Shown one piece after another: positions 1 through 13,078 of a stretch of 64,000 bases of DNA. The notes under the pieces are model-generated. The model saw only the letters and a list, made by a program, of their open reading frames with translations, searched no databases and was not told the DNA's origin. The first letter of the stretch is position 1. The number at the start of each line of letters is the position of its first letter. This DNA is from Anthostomella pinea (Eukaryota > Ascomycota > Sordariomycetes > Xylariales > Xylariaceae). The stretch is from positions 5,270,001 to 5,334,000 of the forward strand of contig CAUWAG010000010.1 in assembly GCA_963556695.1 (NCBI GenBank), given 5' to 3'. Position numbers and translations under genes: made by a program.

Positions 1-38
1 GCGACGAGAACAAGTGGGTTCGAATCCTGCTATGGCCC
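1..38 (+). tRNA. Possible 3' half of a tRNA cut by the window start
   Basis: A T-arm can be drawn: stem gtggg (14-18), loop ttcgaat (19-25), stem cctgc (26-30), with two G-T wobbles. It is followed by a 7-nt acceptor strand tatggcc (31-37) and discriminator c38; CCA is not encoded, as expected for a eukaryotic gene. The 13 visible bases before the T-arm would fit a long variable arm (Ser or Leu type). Only three Ts follow, which is a weak Pol III stop. The 5' half lies outside the window, so identity is undecided and a chance T-arm remains possible. Confidence 0.35.
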
Positions 39-562
39 CCTTTCTGACCCGGCTTGTGCGAGTCGATAACCAGCACATGACAGTGGAGAGGCCCCATTTT
101 ATCGCAGAGCCCGATAGCCAAGCAGCTTGTCTCCACAATACCCACTCCTGCGAGGTTTTCCCCCTTGTGATTTCCCTCGCCAGCAGATAATAAACACCTA
201 CTCCACCCACCAATGCGACATATATCGAACGGCTACTGGAACGATATGTGCACCAGAGAACTGAGGTTCACTGGGTCGCTTTGTCACTAGATAGGAGGTT
301 TTTCTGACGGAATCGTGCTTGGGTATTGACTAAAACCATCTGAACACTCCAGATTGGTACCGCTACAGCGAGGATAGGCTCGTGCGCGGATCTGAATGTA
401 TCTAATTTGACACCTCTACAACCTTGCGATGCAATGGCTCTGGGAGGCGTGGTTTGCACTACTGAGGAGCTACCCCCCACGTTAAATACAAAACAAACAA
501 ACAAACAAACAGGTCACAAATGTTAGTTTCAGGGCGCGCCGCCAGGTTCAGTGCTCTTAGAG
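39..562. other. Spacer with an AAAC microsatellite
   Basis: Normal-composition DNA with no recognisable gene. It contains a perfect (AAAC)5 run at 491-510 just before the transposase relic. Small open frames here resemble no known protein. Confidence 0.5.
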
Positions 563-1081
563 CTACAGTAGGTGCCGCGGCATGCCGCAGTCGTCAAAGT
601 TGTAAATGTCCGTGTCTTGGATACCATGTTTCGCGATTGCTGCCGCAACTTGGCGAAACCACGCGCGATACGCGTCTGGATCTTCGTTCAAGATCCTCTG
701 GTAGTCCATCCTCTGACGTAAACGCATCCGGAGGCCTGGTGTGCGTTGAATGAAGTTGCGCGTCCAGTTATTTCTAACGCGTCCAGCCCTGCGCGCCGCC
801 AACAATTGATTTGCCATATTTTCAATATAACTGTGCCGGGGTGGAAATGCTCGCGCATCCAGGTCAAGAATGGAGGAGTAAATGGTATTCTCTTCAGAAA
901 CCGTAAGTTTCAAAGAATTGGGCATGCTATCGCGTCGTGATGGTCGGCCGGCGATTCTTTGAGCCAGTGTAGAGATTGGTAGGTAGAAAGTTTTAGCAAG
1001 CTTTTGAACAGAAATATAAGGGTCTCGTTTTTTAGCTTGGACAGCTAGCTGCATGTCTGATTCGTTATAACGCTGTGCCAT
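563..1081 (-). pseudogene. Truncated Fot/pogo-type Tc1-mariner transposase
   Basis: Reading from the ATG at 1081, about 172 residues remain. They match the N-terminal half of fungal pogo/Fot transposases. There is a Psq-like helix-turn-helix (ISVQKLAKTFYLPISTLAQR), then a CENP-B/Tc5-type DNA-binding region (SEENTIYSSILDLDARAFPP, then NWTRNFIQRTPGLRMR), then the start of the DDE nuclease (DIYNFDDCG), whose Asp is the first catalytic acid. Directly after this the frame reads MPRHLL and stops. The rest of the DDE domain, roughly two thirds of a normal 500-550-aa transposase, is not found in the preceding 560 bases, so the element is 3'-truncated and cannot encode an active enzyme. Its composition is ordinary although it abuts the RIP block. 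The frame stays open upstream to 1216, but those residues look non-conserved and AT-rich. Confidence 0.8.
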
Positions 1082-2223
1082 TGTCGTGGGTGGAGGAATA
1101 CTGGTTGGAAGTTGGAAGATTAAGAGGTTCATGAAAGTGTCCCACTCGATTGTGACGTACGTTATCGTAAACATAGTTATTAAAAAGACATTAAAATAAA
1201 AAGAATAGGTCGGCATTACGCCGTTAGCTTTTTTGCTTGATCATAGCAGTATATTTATTTTATAAAACTTTATTATTATTATAAATAAATGAAGAATACA
1301 GGATATTTATAGACCTTTAACACTATATAAAACCGTTAAATTCGTGAAGATATACAATCGTATTATTTAGATGATTATTAAGACATTAATAATACAGACT
1401 ATCGAGTAGTTTAATGACTCTTGTTATTTAAATAATAAAAATTAACATCTTATTTTTTTAAATGATAAAGTCAGTTTATAATTTCGATATTGCTAACTTA
1501 AGCTTTGCTCTATTTAAGATATTATACGATTACATTATTCAAAATACGTTTAATCGAAAGTAGCTTTTAATGAAATGATAATAATTAAAGCGTTTAAAAA
1601 GCGTATATTCAAATTACTTACTAATAAATAATAAATAAAATTAGCTATTAAACGTTCCGGCCGTATTTTATATTATAAGAAAGTATTTGTTAGCGTTATA
1701 AAATAACCGTATTAAAGGTAATGCTTGATTTGAATCAAGAAGGCTTCTAATTAACTAAAAGATTATAATAGAACAAAAGAGCATGAAGTAAGGCAAGCTA
1801 AAAGTTAACTAGCGAAGTTTTTTTCAAATAAAACGTTATAATATATATTGTACCTTTAAATTATAATTTTTTGCAAAAATTATCAAAAGCTTCAATTATG
1901 ACCAAAATATGTTAAAACCATTCATATTTTATTTGATATACTTTTTTAACTGTAAGTGACTAATAATTACGGGTCTTTTTACGTTAACGTTTTAAACGCC
2001 TTTTAATTCAAACTAATAATTATGTTATTACTGAAAAGAACCGTTTCTTAGATTAAAAGCTTTATTAAGTTATAATAAATAATGTAAGAATCGACAAAAT
2101 TTTCTATTTTACGTCTTTATATACCTTTAACTAGCCAGTATTCCTTAAAACTAACGACCTATTTGCTTTAAATCAATACTTTCCGCCTTTTTAAGGTTAT
2201 TCGTAGTTTGAAATAGAAGAATA

Positions 2224-2505
2224 TGTGAGGATTGTGGTGGCAGAATGGTGGCAGTCAGGGAGGCTGCCAGCTGACAAGGGGTCAGGCAGGCACCTTGGCA
2301 GAATAAAGGGATGGAAGCACCAGGAAAGGTGGCTTTCATTGGTGATAGACAAGGGATATTTGGCTGGGGGATCAATGGATGGGTACATCTTTATATTTTG
2401 GTGCGTATTCATTACTAGATTGGTCCCCCAGACCCATGGATAAAATGCAACGCACTAGACCGATCATCACCCCCCATGTTCTGACTCTGATGATCCGATA
2501 AAACA
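2224..2505. mobile_element. Candidate solo LTR or other young insertion in the RIP block
   Basis: About 282 bases of ordinary composition sit inside the AT-rich block, with sharp edges on both sides. The segment can be drawn from TGTGAGG to AAAACA, i.e. LTR-like TG...CA termini. The flanking pentamers gaata and taata are a near but not exact target duplication. A TATA-like tatatttt occurs at about 2391. No internal retroelement sequence or primer-binding site adjoins it. It escaped RIP, consistent with late insertion or with being short. A non-LTR origin is possible. Confidence 0.4.
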
Positions 2506-5500
2506 TAATAAAATTATTAAGTTAAAGTCTTTTCCAGTTAATATATTCAATTTATTGCGTTTAAACGTAAATTTATTATAAACGTTTTATAATTTAACTA
2601 TTTATTCAACGTAATAACTTTACGAATTTTTTTTAAGTACTATATAATATTAATAGTCAAAGGCGTTATAAGTAATTTTTTATCTTTTTTTTTCGCTAAT
2701 TTGCTTATTAATAGATATATAATTAATTGATACTTTATAATAACTGGCTGAGTTTTAATAAATACGAATCGGTAAAAGTAAGCCGCTGAATCCCCACGCG
2801 CCGGCCTTTATTACTATGCGCTTCAAATCTTTACATTTTTATGAACGAAATAACGGTTAGTTAATTTTGCACTCTATTGTAGTTTTCCTAAGATCAAAAT
2901 CTAGAACCTTGTAAAAAAGAGTAATTTGAGACTTTTATACTTATATATTGAATTATTTATATAGCTAGTTAATATATCTTTTTGATTAAAGTTAATAAAA
3001 ATGAAGGTTTTTTTACCTTAAACTAAAAGGGCGGTAATATAACGTAATTTGCCAGAGTTTTCCCGGCCGGGCATTTACCACTTTTATAATAGCTATAATA
3101 ATACTATAAACATGAACTTTTAAACCTTAATACCATTTTCAATTGTTACTTTTTACCACTTATTTATTTACTAATAATGAAAGCCTTTAATTTATTTTAA
3201 AACTTACTGAAAAGCTATTAAAGATTGACAGTTTAAAATTCGAATTCTCCACGGTAGCTTATAAGTAATCTAGAAAACAATTCAAAATTATAAACATATA
3301 TGTCGATTAAAAAGTAGGCTAACTTACAAAATAATTTTTGATTAATTAATTAAAGACTGTATCCATACTAAACGCAGTTTAATTGACCCGTTTATTTAAA
3401 TATTTAAAGGGTTCATTACCGCGAAGAGTTATAATAAATCGACTAGTAAAGTTATTATTTAATTAAGAAGTTTAAATCAAGGCGAAAATTTCACCTGGTT
3501 GTTAAAATAGAACTATATTATATATACAAGTAAAAGCGTAAGAGAATAACGCAATAAGTTAAAGTTCATATCGATTTCGCTTTAATAATAATTTGAAAAG
3601 TATAAAATCGAATATATAAACAAGTAAATAAATATTAACAAGCTTTGAAGTTCGAAATATATAACGAAATATATATTAAAAGAAAATTTGATACGATAAC
3701 AAACCGATTATATGTTGAAAAAACCTTTGATAAAACTATAACAATTTAAAGTTTTCATTGATCAATTCGTTCCTCTACCTACTCTTCCTCCTTTAAAAAG
3801 GCCTCTCGACCCGTTAAAATGTATAGTAATTTATAATTGATTACAACTATACTAGCTTTAAGCTTAAATCAAAGCCTCGATTCAATTAGCTAAAATTAAA
3901 AATAAATACCGTATTTTCAATTACTAGCACCTTACCTGTTACAAGCATTTAGACCAGTTATAAGCAAGCCCGCTATAAATAAAAAGAGGGTTTAAACGAT
4001 CTTTCTTTAAGATTTGTCGATTCGTATCGTTATAAAACCCAAGTTATACGCTTTAGACAATTATATCAGGTAGATAATAAATTTATATCAACTTACGCCA
4101 TTAACAGCGTTAAATGTTATAATAATTTTGAAACTACTATAACTTACGCGTTATTATAATATGATTAAAAGAATTAAAACCCTTATAAACTTTATTATAC
4201 ATGTAAAAATTAATATTTTCTTTTCTTTTCTTTCATTATCTTCATTATTTACTTTGTATTTTAGATTCTACCTTCAATCAAAAACTAAATCGCGCACTTT
4301 TGTAATATCGCGCGTTAACAACGAGATAAACAACCGATTATATCACCCGATATACTTTACCGCTACGATCTAAATAATGTTAATTTCGTTTACGTTTGCA
4401 TCGATCTCGTCTCGTAGACCTTATTTCTTTAAAAAAGTCGCGTTTTCAAGTTAATATTAACTAACTTTGCTCGTTTTAAATACTTTTAAATACTTTCCTT
4501 TCGAGTTTTTTCGCTTTTAAGTCCTTCTGTTTTTAAGTTCTTTTACTTTTGAGTTAAATTCGTAACTTTAAAAACTGGTTTTTGTCTTTTGAACCGGCTG
4601 ATTGTTAACTTCGCGCGCTTCAAATATCTTTGAGTTGTTTTCGCGCGTTTTAAAGATTTTAATTCAGTCTTTTTCTTTATAACCCCTTTCTATTTCTAAC
4701 GTAACTTATTGCTTATTTTACGCGCTCAGAAGCCGCTTTAACCTTTTTTCGAGTTTTTCCTGTAAGTAAAATCCGTTTTCCCAGTTTTTCCTTTAAATTA
4801 AATCTTTTATCTTTTAAGTCTTTTCCTTCTTTATTTAACGTAACTTATATTAACTTTGCCTCTAAGCTTTTTCAAGTCTATTTACCGGCAAGTAAGTACC
4901 TTTCTTTCAAGGATTAACCGGATAATAACCAGTTAAAAGCTTTAATATTTTAAGTAATACTAATATATATAATACGGAATACCAACTAAGGTTTATAAAA
5001 ACTAATAGGCGTTTATATAGCTATAAATCTTCTTTCCTATAATTAAAGCGGTTTAAAAACCCTTTCTCTTTTTACGTAACCTGCGTTAAAAAAAGCAGCC
5101 CGAAACAAAGCCTACAGGCCGAAAATATAAAGCAATATAAGAAGTACTATTAAAACTATTCGTAAATTTTCTTTTACGCCGTTTATAATAATAACCATAA
5201 TATTATATATATCAAGTGTTAAAAAGGTCTGATTTTCTTGATCCCTTTTTAATCATATAATTATACGGCAGATATTTCCCAAATATTCCTTTTTAAGTAA
5301 TCATTATATAATTATACAAATTAACTCCTTTAAATAACCTTAAAAATATTTAAGCGTATGATTATATAAATTACTATTTTAAGCACTTTTATTAGAAATC
5401 CTTTATACGTTTAATTATACGTTTTATGTCTCTATTTTAATTAATCGTTATATTATTATATGTTCTATTAATTTTTGTTAAAGTTAAACGCTACATTTAA

Positions 5501-8500
5501 ACAAGCTAGTATTCTTACTCTTATTACTCTTTTTAATGCAATCATCAACTATTCTTAAGCTTCGGTTCTTATATTTTGATATATACTAGCAAGCGTCCCT
5601 AAATGGCTAATTTTTAAGCTTAAATTTATATACCTCCTTAGTATACTTATAAGGAAATAAAGTTATAACAAAATTTGAATAACGGGTATAAATAAAACTA
5701 ATAAATTAAGTAACAACTAAGCATTTAAACGAGTAATTTAATTCGCGGGTAATAATTGTTTATACAAATATTCAAACGTTTTAAGTTTTAAAGCTTTTAA
5801 TAATAAGTTGTTAAGCCTTGAAGCTAATCCCTTTTTTATAAATCCCGTTTTTTCGATCGGGCTTGTAATAATCATATTAAACTTTACGCTTTTAACTCGC
5901 AATATATGTTTTTTATTTCCTTTCGATTAATATATTATATAATTATTTATTAACTACCGTGGAAAAGCTACGTAAAAAATCATACGTATAATTATACGCT
6001 GTTTTAAAACTAATATCAATATTATTGTTTGAAAACACGTTTATAAAGCGAAATATTAACGCAGTCTTGCTTACACTTTACACCTTTTAAACTAATAAGC
6101 TTAGCTACTTATTCAACGGTAGTAACGTTAATAACTTATCGATAATTACCATTATGTATTATTAATATAGCGTTATTAAACATAATTATTATAAGTCGTA
6201 ATATGATTTTAACGAAATAAATCACTCATTAACGCTTGTTATAATTATAATACGAAACTTTTTTAAGTTATTAGCAAGTATTATAACTTTAAACCTGCTG
6301 TAAAAAAAAAAATTCTGAACCTTACTGTAAGTTTCAATCCGAGCTTTACTTTAAGTTGTAGGCCCGATCCGTTTAAAAAATTTTATAACCTGTTATTTTC
6401 GTAATAATACCATTTTTTTAAATCTTAATGTTTTATTGAATGTCTTAAAAAACAGTCCTATTTTATTATAACAAGCTTTTTAATTATAAAAAGCTCTTTC
6501 GTCGTAATAAGCTTAACTACCCTTTTTATTTATATGTGCCTTTTCTTATTAATACTAATACCGAAGCCGTTTAATATTCTTTTTAAACCTTCAAACTTAA
6601 ATCTTCCAAACTAAACAACAAATAAGGCTTTCAAACGGCGTCATTTCGTTAAAACTTAAATAACAGCGTTAATAAGTAGCTCATAAGAAATATTATTGAA
6701 AAACATCGCATCGATTTAAAATTTAACGAGTATATAAATAAAGTTACCCGCGTATATTATAGCCGTTAGAATAATTCGTAATTTAAGATAAACATTATAA
6801 CCGAGGTTTACGTAAAATGTCAAAAGCGCGAGAATAGTATACTTTTAAAATGGGGGTTTTAAATTTTTTTAATAAGAATTTCGATTGCGTTTTTTTGTAC
6901 TTATTTAAACCATTGTAAACCGAAAAAAAATTGTTCTACACGTTTTCTATTCTTTTAAAAGACGATAAAATAAAAATTAGCAATATAAATATTAAAAGTA
7001 CGTGTGTTACTTTTTTCGCAACGTAATAATGCTATATTAAGACTTCTTTTGATTATTAGCCGAACTAAATATCCTAATGTTGCGCCCGGTAAACAACCGG
7101 TAATGAAAAGTAAGATTAAAAACTTTTACGTACGGCAAGTACATGTATTACAATAACTAAAGGTTTCAAAATCTGGCTACTTTAATATATTAATATCGTT
7201 ATCGACTTAATACGGCTTAACTAGCTGCTCGAAAAATAACGACGTCGCTAAAAAATTTGCTTCGCGCTTACTTAATATAAGTAAAATGGAAAAAGTCTTC
7301 CCCATAAAAAGCTATTCAATTCAATAGAAGAAATTTCACGTCTTAGTAATATTAGATTATATCGTCTTTCAATACTGAATTGACTTGATTAAAAAGTTGA
7401 TTATTAAAACTATGAATATACACACCGTACGTTATACCTTTATTAATAAGTTCGATAAGTTACAGCCCTTTTTTATTTATGTATTTTTAACCTTTCTTCT
7501 CATATAAAGCCAACTTCATTAATGAGGGAAATAATTGTTATAATTCGAAAATTAAATACGCTACGTTATATAGTACTACAACGACCGTTTTATAAGATAT
7601 CCGCGCTTTTTTTACGACGCTTTTAATATATTACGTCATTTTTAAATGCGTCTTTAAAGTACGTTTTTCGTATATTAGAAAACAAATTTAAAACTTATTA
7701 CGATAAAAGATATTAAAGCCGCGTTTAAGCTAAGTTAACACAGCCTTATAATAAATACTTTTTAAATAATATGATTTTTAGTACACTTTTAATATTTAAA
7801 CGTATTAAGTGTTTGAAAGGACCGGTCATAGTACATAGTGTAAGGGTTTAATTTATCTAGCTTCGTTTTTTACTTTTTATTTTACGGATGTACAATAATA
7901 CTTCTTAAAAGATTAATCTTTATTTATAAATAATAATTAATTTTGAAGGGTATCTATAGAACAAAATTGGGTATATAAAGCTTTGAAAATTACCCGTTTA
8001 TCGTAACGTGTTATTTTAACGCCCGGTTTAAAACGTTCTTACTAATAATAATAAAACAAAACTTTTATATTATCGATTAATAACATTAATATAAGTTATA
8101 AGTTAAAAAAAGTTCTTACGTTTACGGATTTTCTTGAACCGTTAGTGCGTTATTTATAAATATAAGAACCTCAAAGTTTTAAAAATGGTTCGCGAGCTTT
8201 TAAAATAAATAACCACGTTATTACGATTACTTTTTTTCTTAATCGAACGCTTAATAATGATCCCAAAGTTGAAAATCCTTTTATATTACTTATTTCGTAT
8301 CGCTAGTTTACATGCAATTTCTTATCTCGCTTTTTCAGTATCATTTAACGCTATTTATACTCACCATATTATTATTTATGTAGAAAATGAAACAAAAGGC
8401 TTAACGGCTTAAAAATAACGGTAACAATGACGTATTAATAACTGTTATTAAACGTGATATTCTTAACTTTCAACGTAACGCTATAAGCTCGCTGTATAAT

Positions 8501-11389
8501 ATAATGAATAGAATGTATAAACGCTAGTTAAATTATTAAAAGTAATAATACGATATAACAATTAACAAAGCAGTATTGGAACGGCCTATGAAGTTACTAG
8601 CGTACCTTATTAGATTATATTACCGCTTTCATTTCTTTCACGAATTAAATTGTAGGTTTAAAATAAAAAAGTGAATAAATAAAGAAATAGCTTAACTTCG
8701 GTCTAAAACGTAATGACCCGATATTAAACATTTTCATATTTTATCAATATTAATATAAAGCGTTAATATAGACTTTTCACAATATATTATACTAGTAACT
8801 ATAAACTAATACGCGTTAATATACGTTATTAAAAGAGAAAGAGTTTCGGTTCATTTCGCGACATTACAGGTTTATATTTCTTATCACCGATAAATATCTT
8901 CTTTTTTTGTTATAGAATATATAAACGTTATAGTTAATCAACATAACGCTTCGTCTTAAAAGGTCTACTATAAGTTTTTAAAAAACCTTTTATATATAAA
9001 ACCTCATATCATTTAAACCCTAAATCCCGGCTGTTTAAATATATAGCTCGCACGCTTTCAAATAAAACGTTACGAAGTAAAGTCGCATAAAAGCTTTTAC
9101 GATAAGTATATAACGCGTTTAAATTTTTTCAATAAATAAATAAACCCCATTTCGTTATTTTTCTATAACTAGTACAAAAGCCTCCTACTTTTACATTTTA
9201 GGCTTAAAACGAAAGTATTTATATACCCGTTAAAATATAAGTAATGAGGTTTTAAGTTAAAGGATTTTTACCGTAGAAAATTACTACTTTATTACCCTTT
9301 TTACAAGTTAATAAACAAGGCTAAAGTTATCAACGACTTTACATACGATATATTCAAAAGAAAATCGCTCAATATAAAGCTAAATATAAAACTAAATATA
9401 CATACAGTTATTATTATTTTTTTAAAAGTAAGAAAAAAACCGTTGATGATTCAAAAAGATAAATAACCTGTTATATAAATGGATAACTTTTAAAATGAAT
9501 TAATAAATATATAACTTACGGCGTTAAAATTTTTAACTCAGATGACGCTTTAAACGCTTCTATAACGTTGGAAAGGAATGAAATAATCAAGCTAGTATTT
9601 ATTTTAACTCAAACGAAAATGGCTTTTAGAATAATTTAAAAGCCGTTGAAAGCGTAACGTAAGCGGTAAATATTATACTTCATAGTATTAAAAACGGCTT
9701 GAATATTAAACAACGCGCCATATGTAAGCCTTTCATAATTAATTACGACGCTTTTTTCGACTGTTCAAATAACATGCTACTTTTAATTAATATTAACTAT
9801 TAAAAGAATAGTAATAAATCTTACGTTTTAAAGGTTTCAATTGCGTATTTATGATAATAATAAAATTGCGTATAATTATTCTATCATTATTTATACTATT
9901 CCACTTATCAAAGTAACTATTAATAACAATAATAATGATAGGGTTTACAGGGTTTTAAACTTACATATTGAAACTAATTTTACTTTTTTAAAAATAGCTA
10001 CGCTTAACCGGGTATAAATTTTTTGAGCAAAATGTAACAGTCTTTTATCGATGAAAAGTTTTCAATTAATGTAAGATTACTATAATAAATTAATAAGAAG
10101 TTTATATAAATATTACTTTAAAATAGATGCGGTTTTAATAAATGTAACGGCGTTTTAATTGAAGACTTTTACTAACTCTTTTTATATTTAAAAAGCTTTT
10201 TGTCAACGTTACTAAACTTGTACTTAATGAAGTCATAAATCAAACGGTATATACGGCTTTAAATAAAACTAGATGTTTATGAGCAGTAAATAATGATAAA
10301 ACTTAAGAGGAAGAAGAAATTGAGCTTTAAACAACTTTCGTAATATAAAATTTACGTAAAATAATAGCAGCTTTTTAATATTCATATAAAAATATCCGCA
10401 CCTTTTAAAAAGGTATATTTATTCAATAACGCTATGTACAATTTTCTTCGTTAATAAGTAAGGAAATAAACATAATATTAAATATTTTATTAAGCTTAAG
10501 TAGCCTCTTATTACTATCGATATTATAAAAATGGATATTAATTAAACGTTAACTAACTTAAAAAACACCAGCAAGTTTAAAAAACGTATTTTTTCGCTTT
10601 ATGTTTACCCGTAATACCTTTTAGAAACGTGTAAACTTTTAACAGTTTTATTAATAAAGCTATTAATACGGTAGCAATTTTTGTTTAAATCAAAAAAAGT
10701 AAAAAAGACCCTTTTTTATTATGTTTATTTTTCCTAATTATTATTTAAGCCCTATTCATTTTTGTATGTTAAACAACCCAGGTATAGTACTCATTTTACG
10801 TATAATATATAACTTTAAAGTTAAAACCCCTCTTTGTTTACGCACGTAGTTCTGCCTAACTATTACTTACGTAATTATGATTTATGAATCATAAAAAATA
10901 ACTTATGATAAAGTTAATAAAACCATTTTTTGCAAAAAGGTTTATTTGAAAGTAATATACGATACAGTTTTTTATATAAGAAATTTAAAAGGCATTATAT
11001 TTAGAACCTCTTCAGACTTAAAATAACTATAGCTATTATAAACAAAAACTACTTTCGTTGAAATATAAGATTGAACTTTATAAACGAAATAAATAATAAA
11101 TATTATATAACTCACCGTAAGTTAAACGAATACGATTCATATTTTCAATATTATAATTCATTTATATATATGTATCCTCATTTAACTATTTAATTATAAC
11201 TAAGTAGCTAGTTTTTATTAATGTCATTATTAATCGGTGATCATTTACTATTTGTTAAATATTTATAGCTAAATCCTTTCAAAAATGAATTTTTTAAAAA
11301 TTCTTCTTTTATATTACCTTTTTTACTATTTTCGTCACACTTATATTTATATATTTCAAAAACATTTTCCTTTTAACCTACCCTTCTAA

Positions 11390-11484
11390 CTTAATAAACT
11401 TAATAAACTTAATAAACGTAATAAACGTACTAAACGTAATAAACGTACTAAACGTAATAAACGTAATAAACTTAATAAACTTAA
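11390..11484 (+). repeat. 9-bp minisatellite, about 10 copies
   Basis: Tandem units of the form aataaactt, aataaacgt and actaaacgt run head to tail for about 95 bases. The ctt variants lie at both ends and the cgt variants in the middle, so the array is internally ordered rather than random. It lies in the RIP block with no gene nearby. Confidence 0.85.
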
Positions 11485-12674
11485 AATATATCCGGTAAGC
11501 TATCATTTTATTACTACGAGTAGCAGCTATACATCGACATTGTATTAACTAAAAGTAGCAATGTATATTTTACAGGCTTATTAAGCGATATTTTGAATAT
11601 ATATTATCATATATTTAGCTTATATTGAACCACTTTATACCTTAGACATTTAATTTTAAATCTAGCTACTTTATACTTTATAATCTAACCCTCTATGCGT
11701 ATAATTCATGCTTAAATATATTTCATATATTTTGAAGTAAATTTTTTTACGTTATACATATATATGTATATGCGTAACTTTATTTAAAGTTTCTAAATAG
11801 CTTGATTCATATAATACGTATAATTGTACGCTTAACAGTAAACAAAATAAAAATTAAGCCCTGGTATATATATAATTATCCCTATTAAGTTATAATAAGT
11901 TTGTTTTAATTAGTAGCATATTTACCAGCTGCTATAGCTACTAACGCTTACACGTCTTTTTTTATTTACCTACCCCTTATATTCTAAACATTACGCACTT
12001 CTACGATCCTTTCTTTTATTTTAAATTTCAACTAATATCTTATACTTTCTTTCTGTTAATAACAGTAATAATGACAATAGTAATATAACATCTCGATTTA
12101 CAAAAAAAAGTAAATTTATAGCTAACTACGATATATACGATTTTTGATTTTTTTAAAAAGTAATAACGATAGTAATACGTATATATAATAAACTTACGAA
12201 TTAGAAGATTATAACTAATTATAATATATAAATAGCGAAAATTTTAAAAGTCGCATCCGCGTTACTTATTTATAAGTAGCTAGTATTATACTTTTATCGG
12301 CCAAGTTAATAGCTAAGCCGGTTTTATAAATCTACTTGTAAATACCTAATATTATAATATTAATACGTAAATCATTTTCTGTTAATAGTAAACCTTTACC
12401 GATTTACTTCTAATATTACCTTTATTAAAGCTAGTAACCGTAAAAACTATGAGTCGCCTTATATTATACCTTTGAACGTATGATATCTAATTATAAGTAA
12501 AAACCCTTATCGCTAAGATATATTAAGTTTCCGGCTGGGTAACTATCGTTGATGAAAATACAAACTAAAACGACCGATATAATTATTATTATACAAATAC
12601 AAGCATATAAAATCTTTATATAGCCGGCCTTTTACGTTTAAATTAAAATCGTAACGTTATAAACACTATTTACA

Positions 12675-13078
<404 letters not shown>

